Shown here one piece after another: positions 1-7,342 of a stretch of DNA of 15,711 nt (its first letter is position 1; every line of letters begins with the position of its first letter). The notes beneath the pieces were generated by a model. The model was not told where the DNA came from. It did not search any database and worked only from the letters and a program-made list of their open reading frames with translations. The stretch is taken from positions 1 to 15,711 of the forward strand of contig CADBLN010000015.1 in assembly GCA_902795525.1 (NCBI GenBank). Reading direction: 5' to 3'. A program made the translations under genes and the position numbers. Source of the DNA: an uncultured Erysipelotrichaceae bacterium. GTDB lineage: Bacteria; Bacillota_I; Bacilli_A; Erysipelotrichales; Erysipelotrichaceae.

Positions 1-627
1 TCTAACATCACTGTACAATCTAAACAATCTAACAGTCCATAACAACAAATCATCAAAGTCTAAAGCATATAATTGCTTTTGTCTTTCAAGATAGTATTTA
101 TATATTTCTGCTTTGCCTTTTTCATAATAGTTATATGCTCGCTTAATTGCCTCATCACCATCAAGTTCTGCATATTTCATACCTGCAATATATTCTAATA
201 AAACATTGTTATTATATTTCTTGCTATCAATGTCCAAGTATTTTAAGGCTTCTTTTATGATGCTCTTTTGGTCATCAACATCTAAAATTGTAAAATTAGT
301 TGGATAACCTAAATGCTTAATTTCTTGTCTTAAAACCATTACGCAAAAAGAGTGAATTGTAGAAATATGAATCTTTCCTGATTCTTCAGGTAATAACTCA
401 TTTATTCTGCTTCTCATCTCATTAGTAGCTTTATTGGTGAATGTAATTGCCAGCACCTTACGTGCATCAATACCCCAGTTTTCTATAACATAGACTATTC
501 TTGTAGTTAAAACACGTGTTTTACCAGAGCCAGCACCCGCGATTATACGCACGTAACGGCTGTTAGTAGTTACCGCATTTAACTGTTGTTCATTCAAAAT
601 TTTAAGATATTTATCTACCTTTTCCAT
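1..627 (-). CDS. pcrA: ATP-dependent DNA helicase, PcrA/UvrD family (N-terminal part, cut by window edge)
   Basis: Superfamily 1 helicase that unwinds DNA 3'-5' in repair and replication-conflict resolution. Only the first 209 residues are present; the frame stays open through base 1, and the family is usually about 700-750 residues. Visible motifs are the Q motif region (LNEQQLNAV, 11-19), Walker A AGAGSGKT (30-37), motif Ia ITFTNKATNEM (61-71), the IHSFC motif (91-95) and the conserved DFDDLL (190-195) that precedes the DEFQDTN motif, which lies outside the window. The ATG at 625-627 is the first start after an in-frame TAA upstream and matches where homologues begin. No Shine-Dalgarno precedes it; instead a consensus extended -10 ends 7 bases upstream, so the mRNA may be leaderless. 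The family call is firm. PcrA rather than another UvrD-like paralogue is likely but not proven by a fragment. Confidence 0.93.
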   Translation of the reverse strand, partial: MEKVDKYLKILNEQQLNAVTTNSRYVRIIAGAGSGKTRVLTTRIVYVIENWGIDARKVLAITFTNKATNEMRSRINELLPEESGKIHISTIHSFCVMVLRQEIKHLGYPTNFTILDVDDQKSIIKEALKYLDIDSKKYNNNVLLEYIAGMKYAELDGDEAIKRAYNYYEKGKAEIYKYYLERQKQLYALDFDDLLLWTVRLFRLYSDVR

Positions 628-634
628 ATCTAAT

Positions 635-643
635 ATTATAGCA
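635..643 (-). promoter_or_regulatory. Extended -10 promoter of the helicase gene
   Basis: On the minus strand the sequence reads TGCTATAAT, a perfect extended -10 (TGn followed by TATAAT at 640-635). There is no good -35 at 16-18 bases, which extended -10 promoters tolerate. The predicted transcription start falls at about 628-627, on or next to the ATG at 627. Confidence 0.6.
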
Positions 644-681
644 TCTTAACCACCATAACTTTATATAAAAATAAATGTATG

Positions 682-690
682 TGATATAAT
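682..690 (+). promoter_or_regulatory. Extended -10 promoter of the carboxypeptidase operon
   Basis: TGATATAAT matches the extended -10 consensus (TATAAT at 685-690). The -35 region (about 662-667) is only A/T-rich. Transcription would start near 697, giving a leader of about 46 bases with the ribosome site AGGGGGA at 732-738 before the ATG at 743. It is divergent from the helicase promoter, with about 45 bases between the two -10 elements. Confidence 0.6.
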
Positions 691-742
691 CTTCTTGTGT
701 TTTATTTCGGATAAACAACGGTTATGAGTATAGGGGGATTGT

Positions 743-1993
743 ATGAAATATAGACAGATATCATTGTTCATTATATCTATTTTCATATCACTTTCTTTGG
801 TTGTCCCTATACATGCGACAAGCCAACAAGAAAACAATTTACCGACTCTATCTCTAGATATTAAAAGTAATTATGGATATGTCATAGATATTGAACACAA
901 CCAAGTTCTTCTTGATAAAAACAGCAATTCCAGAATGTTTCCTGCATCTATGACAAAAATGATGACTGTTCTTGTCGCAATTGAAGAAATAGCTGACACA
1001 GAGCAGAAGGTACTAATTACCAAACAGATGGTAGAAGGACTTATTGAACAAGATGCAAGTGTAGCTGGATACGTAGTGGGTGAAACCCCTACTGTATTGG
1101 ATTTGATGTATGCGGCAGCCCTTCCTTCTGGAGCGGATGCTTGTAATGCTCTTGCTTTAACAGTTTCTGGAAGTTTTGAATCTTTTATTTCCAAAATGAA
1201 CGAAAAAGCTAAAATCTTACATATGGATAATACACACTTTACTAATTCTACTGGACTGCATGATGATAATCATTATTCAACAGCACAAGACATATGTACA
1301 TTACTTAGTTACTGTATTCAAAACGACCTTTTTTGTGAAGTCTTTTCAGCTTCAACTTATACAACGACACCAACTTTGGGATACCCTGATGGTTTTCCTT
1401 TAGTATCAACAGCTCAAAAAGTCAAAGAAAAATTGGGTTTCTCGCTTCCCGAAAGCTATATAGGTGGCAAAACAGGTTACACAGATGAAGCAGGCCATTG
1501 TCTTGCTTCTTGGGCTCAAGTTAACGATATGACAATAATAACCGTGCTAGCTGGGGCTATGGGAGACTATTATTCTATTGATAGTTTCAAAGATACTTCA
1601 AATATCTTAGATACTCTTCAAGATTGGAATTACATAAACTATGTCAATACAGAAGATGTTTTGAAAGAGATTACTGTTCATCATGAATATGAAGACATAA
1701 CCATTCCAGTTAAGGCTACACAATCACTACAAGCAGATCTGCCACTAAATCAGCACATCAAATATAAAGTGGATATTATTGATGAAATAGATTCCCAGGT
1801 TGAAGATTCAGTAGCTGAGGCTATGATTACAGTTTTTGTTGATGAGAATGAGATATATACAGAAAAACAAGAAATACTGATTCCAAGAGAACCAAACTTA
1901 TTTGGCAGATTATTAAAAAGACTCAGGATTCTTGGCAAACAAATGAAAGACTTTCTGTCAAATCTATTTAATTTTGTGAAAATAAATGCATAA
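743..1993 (+). CDS. Secreted D-alanyl-D-alanine carboxypeptidase (serine peptidase S11, low-molecular-mass PBP)
   Basis: Trims the terminal D-Ala from peptidoglycan pentapeptides at the outer face of the membrane. Residues 1-26 form a signal peptide (MKYRQ, then a long hydrophobic stretch, ending at HATS). The catalytic SxxK is S69-M-T-K72 and the KTG box is at 243-245 (GGKTGYTDEAGH). Where the family usually has SxN, this protein has S129-G-A131. Residues about 290-375 fit the beta-rich PBP5 C-terminal domain, and the last 30 residues (LFGRLLKRLRILG onward) form a basic amphipathic helix expected to hold the protein on the membrane. At 416 residues the length is normal for DacA/DacF. The start is set by AGGGGGA four bases upstream. 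It is the first gene of a three-gene plus-strand operon, with the methyltransferase beginning 21 bases after its stop. DacF and DacA cannot be separated by eye. Confidence 0.93.
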   Translation: MKYRQISLFIISIFISLSLVVPIHATSQQENNLPTLSLDIKSNYGYVIDIEHNQVLLDKNSNSRMFPASMTKMMTVLVAIEEIADTEQKVLITKQMVEGLIEQDASVAGYVVGETPTVLDLMYAAALPSGADACNALALTVSGSFESFISKMNEKAKILHMDNTHFTNSTGLHDDNHYSTAQDICTLLSYCIQNDLFCEVFSASTYTTTPTLGYPDGFPLVSTAQKVKEKLGFSLPESYIGGKTGYTDEAGHCLASWAQVNDMTIITVLAGAMGDYYSIDSFKDTSNILDTLQDWNYINYVNTEDVLKEITVHHEYEDITIPVKATQSLQADLPLNQHIKYKVDIIDEIDSQVEDSVAEAMITVFVDENEIYTEKQEILIPREPNLFGRLLKRLRILGKQMKDFLSNLFNFVKINA

Positions 1994-2014
1994 TGGAATT
2001 GTAGGAGATTAAGT

Positions 2015-2884
2015 ATGTTAGAAATCGCAAAAGATTGGCTTGATTATGAGTTAATTGACTCTGGAGACAAAAATAAACTGGAACGTTGGGGAAACGTTGT
2101 TTTAATTCGCCCTGATCCCCAAGCCATTTGGCATCCTACAAACTCCAATAGGTGGCATAATTTTGATGCTATTTATCACCGTTCAAACAAAGGTGGAGGT
2201 TCTTGGGAGTTTAAGAAAAGACTGGATGATTATTGGACAATTAACTATAAAGATCTTGTTTTTAAGGTCTCACCAACAAACTTCAAACATACTGGTTTGT
2301 TTCCCGAGCAAGCTGTTAACTGGGATTGGTTAACAAATTTGATAAAGAATAGCCACAAGGGTGTAAAGGTTTTGAATCTATTTGCTTATACTGGGGCTGC
2401 AACAATGGCATGCGCAAAAGCTGGAGCACAAGAAGTTGTCCATGTAGATGCAGCGAAGGGAATGATTAATTGGGCTAAAGAGAATATGGTTTTAAACAAT
2501 TTGCAAGACTCAACAATAAGATTCATAGTTGATGATTGTTTAAAATTCGTGCAACGTGAACAAAGACGTAACCGCAAATACGACATCATAATCATGGATC
2601 CACCTAGCTATGGTAGAGGCCCTAATAATGAATTATGGAAATTAGAGGACCAGCTTGAAGTTTTGATTGAAGAAACAGCAAAATTACTAAATGATGACTG
2701 TTTAGGATTTCTTATAAACACTTATACTACCGGCTTTTCTCATATTGTTTTAGAAAACTTGCTTAATGAAAATCTATTGGACATGTTCCCGCAAGGTCAC
2801 TTAGAAACAATCGAACTAGCTTTACCAATGAGCGAAAGAGAAATTGTCTTACCTTGTGGTATCTCAGGGAGATTTACTCGATGA
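2015..2884 (+). CDS. Class I SAM-dependent methyltransferase, RlmI-like (probable rRNA cytosine methyltransferase)
   Basis: Transfers methyl groups from S-adenosylmethionine; relatives of the RlmI/RlmK group modify 23S rRNA, but the exact target here is not known. The Rossmann-like domain shows motif I VLNLFAYTGAA (119-129), an acidic adenosine-ribose contact in HVDAAKG (D145), VDDC (172-175) for the adenine region, and DPPSYGRG (195-202) as motif IV. The N-terminal 110 residues are the small beta domain found in this group (IRPDPQAIWHP). A PUA domain, present in true RlmI, is absent; 289 residues is the usual length of the short Firmicutes/Bacteroidetes version. GTAGGAGATT at 2001-2010 supplies the ribosome site. 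The TGA stop overlaps the ATG of the next gene (ATGA), so the two are probably translationally coupled. Confidence 0.88.
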   Translation: MLEIAKDWLDYELIDSGDKNKLERWGNVVLIRPDPQAIWHPTNSNRWHNFDAIYHRSNKGGGSWEFKKRLDDYWTINYKDLVFKVSPTNFKHTGLFPEQAVNWDWLTNLIKNSHKGVKVLNLFAYTGAATMACAKAGAQEVVHVDAAKGMINWAKENMVLNNLQDSTIRFIVDDCLKFVQREQRRNRKYDIIIMDPPSYGRGPNNELWKLEDQLEVLIEETAKLLNDDCLGFLINTYTTGFSHIVLENLLNENLLDMFPQGHLETIELALPMSEREIVLPCGISGRFTR

Positions 2885-3543
2885 TTGATATCATATTTGA
2901 AGATAACCATTTATTAGTTGTAGAAAAACCAGCAAACATCCCTGTTCAAGAGGATAATAGCAAAGATAAAGATATGTTAAATTTGTTAAAAGCATATTTG
3001 AAAGAAAAGTATAACAAACCGGGGAATGTCTATCTTGGTTTGGTCCACCGCTTAGATCGTCCCGTTGGGGGCGTAATGGTTTTTGCCAAGACAAGCAAAG
3101 CTGCAAATAGATTATCAAAACAGATTCAAAATAATGAATGGAACAAAACCTATTACACGATTGTTGAAGGTAAAATGGAACCCGCACATGGTACCTTAAT
3201 CGATTACTTAAAGAAAGATTCAAAAACCAATACTGTCACTGTCACTGATGATAAAAACGGAAAATATGCTGAACTGGATTATCAAGTTTTTGGTTATAAA
3301 GACAGCCTTTCTTTATTAAAGATAGAATTAAAGACAGGACGCTCACATCAAATACGAGTTCAACTTAGTTCTAGAGGATTCCCAATTTGGGGAGATCAAA
3401 GATATAACAAAAATTCAAAACCTGGTCAACAAATAGCTCTTTGGTCGCAACAACTGAGCTTTGGCCATCCTATCAGTAAAAAAATTGTGTCCTTTACTAG
3501 CGAATTGCCAAACAGCCACCCTTGGAATTTATTCAATCATTAA
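2881..3543 (+). CDS. RluA-family RNA pseudouridine synthase
   Basis: Isomerises specific uridines to pseudouridine in rRNA or tRNA. The catalytic aspartate is D59 in HRLDRPVGG (57-64; the family pattern is HRLDxxTSG), followed by MVFAKT. The conserved RNA-binding/active-site segment TGRSHQIRVQL lies at 151-161. There is no S4 domain at the N terminus, so this is the short form (220 residues). I place the start at the ATG at 2881, which overlaps the preceding stop and has AGGGAGA at 2866-2872, eight bases upstream. An in-frame ATG at 2854 would add nine residues lying inside the methyltransferase C terminus and upstream of that ribosome site. Last gene of the operon, with a terminator directly after its stop. 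The substrate cannot be assigned. Confidence 0.9.
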   Translation: MIDIIFEDNHLLVVEKPANIPVQEDNSKDKDMLNLLKAYLKEKYNKPGNVYLGLVHRLDRPVGGVMVFAKTSKAANRLSKQIQNNEWNKTYYTIVEGKMEPAHGTLIDYLKKDSKTNTVTVTDDKNGKYAELDYQVFGYKDSLSLLKIELKTGRSHQIRVQLSSRGFPIWGDQRYNKNSKPGQQIALWSQQLSFGHPISKKIVSFTSELPNSHPWNLFNH

Positions 3544-3580
3544 AAGCACTAAGTGTTCTTACGCTTAGTGCTTCTTTTTA
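3544..3580 (+). terminator. Rho-independent terminator of the carboxypeptidase operon
   Basis: Perfect 10-bp stem: AAGCACTAAG (3544-3553) and CTTAGTGCTT (3564-3573) with a 10-base loop, followed by CTTTTTA. It starts immediately after the pseudouridine synthase stop. The convergent ABC transporter gene ends at 3578, so the T-run overlaps its stop. Read on the minus strand the stem is followed by TTAATG, a poor T-tract, so termination is expected mainly on the plus strand, with possible weaker bidirectional use. Confidence 0.85.
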
Positions 3581-5452
3581 ATCTAGTTCGGCCGCTCCAG
3601 TATACAACTTATAATAACGACCTTTTTGTTTTAATAATTCTTCGTGGTCACCACGTTCAACTATTTCACCCTGTTCAAGAACAATAATAGCGTTTGAATT
3701 TCTAACAGTTGACAGTCTATGAGCTATAACAAATACAGTTCTACCCTGCATCAACTTATCCATTCCCTTCTCAATTACTTTTTCAGTATGAGTATCAATT
3801 GAAGAGGTTGCTTCGTCTAAAATTAGAACAGGCGGATCACTTACTGCAGCCCTTGCAATATTCAATAATTGTCTCTGACCTTGCGATAAGTTGGAACCAT
3901 TTGCGGTTAACATCGTATTATATCCATCTGGCAATCTTGAAATGAAACTATCAGCATTGGCTAGTTTAGCTGCTTCAATACATTCTTCATCAGTTGCGTC
4001 AAGTTTTCCATATCTGATGTTGTCTAATACAGTTCCTGAGAATAAATTTGTATCCTGCAACACCATACCTAATGATGCTCTCAAAGAACTCTTCTTAATC
4101 CTATTTACAGGAATTCCATCATAAGTGATTTCTCCACTTTGAACATCATAGAATCTATTGATCAAATTAGTTATTGTTGTTTTACCAGCACCTGTACTAC
4201 CAACAAAAGCAATCTTTTGGCCAGGTTTCGCATAAAGTGAAACATTGTTTAAAACAATCTTGTTAGGTTCATAAGAGAAAGTAACATTATTTAGTCTAAT
4301 ATCGCCTTTGAGCTCAACAATGCTATTATCCTTAGGATTCTTCCAACCAAAGAGGCCTGTTCTTTTCTCGGTTTGAGAGATGTTCCCACTTGAATCCTTA
4401 ACGATATTTACTAATTCAATCTTGCCTTCATCAACTTCTTTAGGGCTGTCAATGACACCGAAGACTCTTTCAGCCCCAGCGACAGACATCATTATGCCGT
4501 TGAATTGCTGTGATAAATTGGAAATAGGACCAGCAATTTGTCTTGTATATAATAGGAAACTGGTAATAGCCCCCAAAGACAATGTCCCATCAATACACAT
4601 TTGTGCCCCAAGCACTGCAACCACAGCATATGATATGTATGATAGATTCGCGTTAATAGGCATTAAGGTTTGGGCAAACATGTTCGATTTAATTGACGCA
4701 TCCATTGCCTCATCATTTAATTTACTAAAGTTTTTAATAGACTCTTCTTCATGATTAAATACTTTAATAACCTTTTGACCTAAGAACATTTCTTCAACAT
4801 AACCATTAATATTACTGATTGATGATTGAATCTTTCTGAAATACTTACGTGATTTTCCACCAATAAATACTGCGATGAATACAACCAGAACAAGTAGTAC
4901 CAACGTTACCAGTGTCAATCTACCTGATAATCTAATCATCATATAAATTGACCCTGTTAAAGAAATGACTGTGCTTAATGTTTGTGGTAATGAATCTGCA
5001 ATTAAAGGTCTCACTGAATCTACATCGTTTGTGAAGTAGTTCATTAATTCACCATTAGTGCGCGCATCGTAGAAGCCAATTGACATATCTTGCATGTGTG
5101 CAAATAAATCAGTTCTCATTGCATTCAAAGTGCCTGTAGCAATTATGCTCATCAGTTTTTGCCTTAACAAGCCACTTGCAATACCTATAAAAAACACAAT
5201 TCCCATAAATGTTAACTGGTTGATGAAAGCCGTTAAATCAGGATTATTCTGTCCAATTAGCGGCACAATATACTGGTCAATCAGAGGCGTGAAAAATGCT
5301 GATGAAGCAACATTCACTAAGGCCTCTACAATTACACAAACAATTACAATAACTAGCGCAAAATTGTATTTTCTTAAATAAGAAAAAATTCTTTTAACAG
5401 TTGCAGGAATATTATCTGCTTGAAACCTTCTTATTTCACGATATTGGGTCAT
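3578..5452 (-). CDS. Heterodimeric ABC exporter, subunit with intact catalytic residues (permease-ATPase fusion)
   Basis: Half-transporter of the type IV exporter fold: six membrane helices in residues about 30-315 and a nucleotide-binding domain from about 385. Walker A is GSTGAGKTT (418-426), the Q-loop is at LQDTN (Q466), Walker B LILDEATS has D546 and catalytic E547, and the switch histidine is H578 (IAHRLS). The signature is LSQGQ (522-526) rather than LSGGQ, with Gln for the first Gly. A linker of about 45 residues (340-385) separates the two domains. The ATG (5450-5452) shares one base with the stop of the upstream subunit gene (TAATG); GGGGGTGAG in that gene's end serves as ribosome site. 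Together with its partner it resembles BmrCD, EfrCD or TM287/288, which export drugs or lipids. The substrate is unknown. Confidence 0.93.
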   Translation of the reverse strand: MTQYREIRRFQADNIPATVKRIFSYLRKYNFALVIVIVCVIVEALVNVASSAFFTPLIDQYIVPLIGQNNPDLTAFINQLTFMGIVFFIGIASGLLRQKLMSIIATGTLNAMRTDLFAHMQDMSIGFYDARTNGELMNYFTNDVDSVRPLIADSLPQTLSTVISLTGSIYMMIRLSGRLTLVTLVLLVLVVFIAVFIGGKSRKYFRKIQSSISNINGYVEEMFLGQKVIKVFNHEEESIKNFSKLNDEAMDASIKSNMFAQTLMPINANLSYISYAVVAVLGAQMCIDGTLSLGAITSFLLYTRQIAGPISNLSQQFNGIMMSVAGAERVFGVIDSPKEVDEGKIELVNIVKDSSGNISQTEKRTGLFGWKNPKDNSIVELKGDIRLNNVTFSYEPNKIVLNNVSLYAKPGQKIAFVGSTGAGKTTITNLINRFYDVQSGEITYDGIPVNRIKKSSLRASLGMVLQDTNLFSGTVLDNIRYGKLDATDEECIEAAKLANADSFISRLPDGYNTMLTANGSNLSQGQRQLLNIARAAVSDPPVLILDEATSSIDTHTEKVIEKGMDKLMQGRTVFVIAHRLSTVRNSNAIIVLEQGEIVERGDHEELLKQKGRYYKLYTGAAELD

Positions 5453-7191
5453 TATTCACTCACCCCCTGCTGTTGTGTTTCGTATAAGTCATGATAGATA
5501 GTATTTCGCTCCATTAGCTCATTATGAGTTCCAACATCAGCTATCTTTCCATCATCCATGACAATTATCTTATCTGCATCCATTACAGAAGAAATGCGTT
5601 GAGCAATAATTATACTGGTCATACCACTCAGACGTTCTTTCAAGGCTTGTCTAATACGCTTATCTGTATCAGTGTCAACAGCACTAGTGCTATCATCAAG
5701 AATAATAATCTTAGGTTTCTTTAATAACGCTCTAGCAATACACAATCTTTGTTTCTGTCCTCCAGATACATTAACTCCACCTTGACCTAAATCAGTTTCA
5801 TATCCCTTAGGGAATGATTCAATAAAGTCATGTGCTTGAGCACACTTACATGCCTCAACCACTTCTTCATGGGTAGCGTTTGCATCGCCCCATTTCATGT
5901 TCTCCTCAATAGTTCCTGAAAACAATACATTCTTTTGAAGAACCATGGCAACATCTTTACGTAAGTTTGGTATCTTATAATCCTTAACATTGTGACCACC
6001 CACAACTAATTCACCATCCGTAACATCGTACAAGCGAGGAATCAATTGAACCAATGTTGTCTTTCCAGATCCTGTTGAACCAATAATACCAACCATTTCT
6101 CCTGATTTAATATCAAGATTTATGTTTGCTAGAGCATCTTTTTGAGCGTTTTCAGAATACTTGAATGATACATTTTCAAATTTAATTGAACCATCTTCCA
6201 ACAACAAACTTTCATCATTATTGAAATCCGTTATGTCAGGTTTTTCATTTAAAATCTCATTAGCTCTGTCAACAGATGCCTGAGCAAAGATTATCTGCAT
6301 CAAGGCAAACGAAACCATCATTAGACCAAACAGGATATTCCTTAGATATGACAAATAAGCCATAAATTGTCCCGTAGTCATGCTGCCTCCAATAATCATT
6401 CTGCCACCGAAATATGAAACAGCAATCATACAAGCATACATTACCAAGTTAAATAAAGGACCATTTAAAATTACCAATCCTTCTGCTGATCTTTGTTGGT
6501 TCATTACACCTTCTGAAGTTGTTTTAAACTTTTCCTTTTCGTAATCTTCCCTAACAAAAGTCTTTACAACCCTTATGCCAACAAAGTTTTCTTCTAGCGA
6601 AGAGTTCATGGCATCGAATTTCTTCATTAACACCCTAAATTTTGGATGAGCAAATCGTGAGATTAAATACAAACCAATGCCTAAAACTGGAATTGCAACA
6701 AAAAACACTTTTGCTAACTCTGAATTGATTTTAAATACCATATATGTTGACATGATCAATTGTAATGGGGATCGTATTAACATTCTGACAATTGCCATAT
6801 ATGCCATTCTTATTTCCCTCATGTCTTTAGTCATTCGAGTTACTAATGATGGGACTTCAAATTTATCCATATTCTTAAAGCTATAATCTTGGATTCGTTC
6901 ATACATTTCTAAACGTAAATTATGGACAAACCCACTTGAAGCAATGGCTGAACAAATACCGCTGCCTGCTCCTGCAAACATTGCCAAAACAGAATAAATG
7001 ACCATTTTACCACCTAACTGATAAATTAAAGCCATATTTGAGCCACCAATGCCATTTATACCATCATCTATAATTGAGGTCATTACTTGAGGAATTAAAA
7101 CACCAAGAACAACTTCAAGAGCAACTAATAATGGCGCTAAAATTGCTGCCCAAGTAAATTGTCTTGTATATTTAACAACTAATTTAAACAA
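5452..7191 (-). CDS. Heterodimeric ABC exporter, subunit with degenerate ATPase site
   Basis: Partner half-transporter: membrane helices in residues about 12-300, nucleotide-binding domain from about 335. Walker A GSTGSGKTT (371-379) and signature VSGGQ (475-479) are intact, but Walker B reads IIILDDS with D500 in place of the catalytic glutamate, and the switch histidine is Q531 (IIAQRIS). This is the known pattern of the non-hydrolysing site in asymmetric exporters: this subunit's Walker motifs face the partner's altered LSQGQ, while its good signature completes the partner's active site. The start is a TTG at 7189-7191 backed by GGGGGA six bases upstream; no ATG occurs in frame before the first membrane helix. 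A sigma-A type promoter lies upstream at 7234-7263. First gene of a two-gene unit. Confidence 0.93.
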   Translation of the reverse strand: MFKLVVKYTRQFTWAAILAPLLVALEVVLGVLIPQVMTSIIDDGINGIGGSNMALIYQLGGKMVIYSVLAMFAGAGSGICSAIASSGFVHNLRLEMYERIQDYSFKNMDKFEVPSLVTRMTKDMREIRMAYMAIVRMLIRSPLQLIMSTYMVFKINSELAKVFFVAIPVLGIGLYLISRFAHPKFRVLMKKFDAMNSSLEENFVGIRVVKTFVREDYEKEKFKTTSEGVMNQQRSAEGLVILNGPLFNLVMYACMIAVSYFGGRMIIGGSMTTGQFMAYLSYLRNILFGLMMVSFALMQIIFAQASVDRANEILNEKPDITDFNNDESLLLEDGSIKFENVSFKYSENAQKDALANINLDIKSGEMVGIIGSTGSGKTTLVQLIPRLYDVTDGELVVGGHNVKDYKIPNLRKDVAMVLQKNVLFSGTIEENMKWGDANATHEEVVEACKCAQAHDFIESFPKGYETDLGQGGVNVSGGQKQRLCIARALLKKPKIIILDDSTSAVDTDTDKRIRQALKERLSGMTSIIIAQRISSVMDADKIIVMDDGKIADVGTHNELMERNTIYHDLYETQQQGVSE

Positions 7192-7233
7192 TTGCTGTCC
7201 CCCTTTCTTGCATAAAAAAAATAGAATTTTCTA

Positions 7234-7263
7234 ATAATATGGTAATATTTTATAGCATGTCAA
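7234..7263 (-). promoter_or_regulatory. Promoter of the ABC exporter operon
   Basis: On the minus strand TTGACA (7263-7258) is followed after 18 bases by TATTAT (7239-7234), one mismatch from the -10 consensus. Transcription would begin near 7227, leaving about 35 bases before the TTG start. An overlapping alternative is TGCTATAAA at about 7257-7249, an extended -10. The stretch 7192-7342 otherwise holds the upstream gene's terminator and a short inverted repeat at 7285-7296. Confidence 0.6.
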
Positions 7264-7315
7264 TTGAAATATCAAGCCATTTAATTAACCAGTTAACTAT
7301 TCACAAGCCAAGTTA

Positions 7316-7339
7316 AAAGGCCTAATGTAATAGGCCTTT
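7316..7339 (-). terminator. Terminator hairpin after the phosphofructokinase gene
   Basis: AAAGGCCTA (7316-7324) and TAGGCCTTT (7331-7339) form a perfect 9-bp stem with a 6-base loop, starting four bases past the stop of pfp. On the minus strand the 3' arm runs into TTTT then AACTT, a short T-tract, so termination may be incomplete. Confidence 0.7.
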
Positions 7340-7342
7340 GGT

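Noticed and set aside
2854..2880. A longer start for the pseudouridine synthase
   Set aside because: It would lie before the ribosome site at 2866-2872 and inside methyltransferase codons; the ATG at 2881 has the correct spacing and ATGA coupling.
5094..5381. Open frames antisense to the ABC transporter and to asnS (for example 5094-5381, 13035-13283)
   Set aside because: No ribosome sites, no family resemblance, and they sit fully opposite well-supported genes; they are reading-frame shadows.
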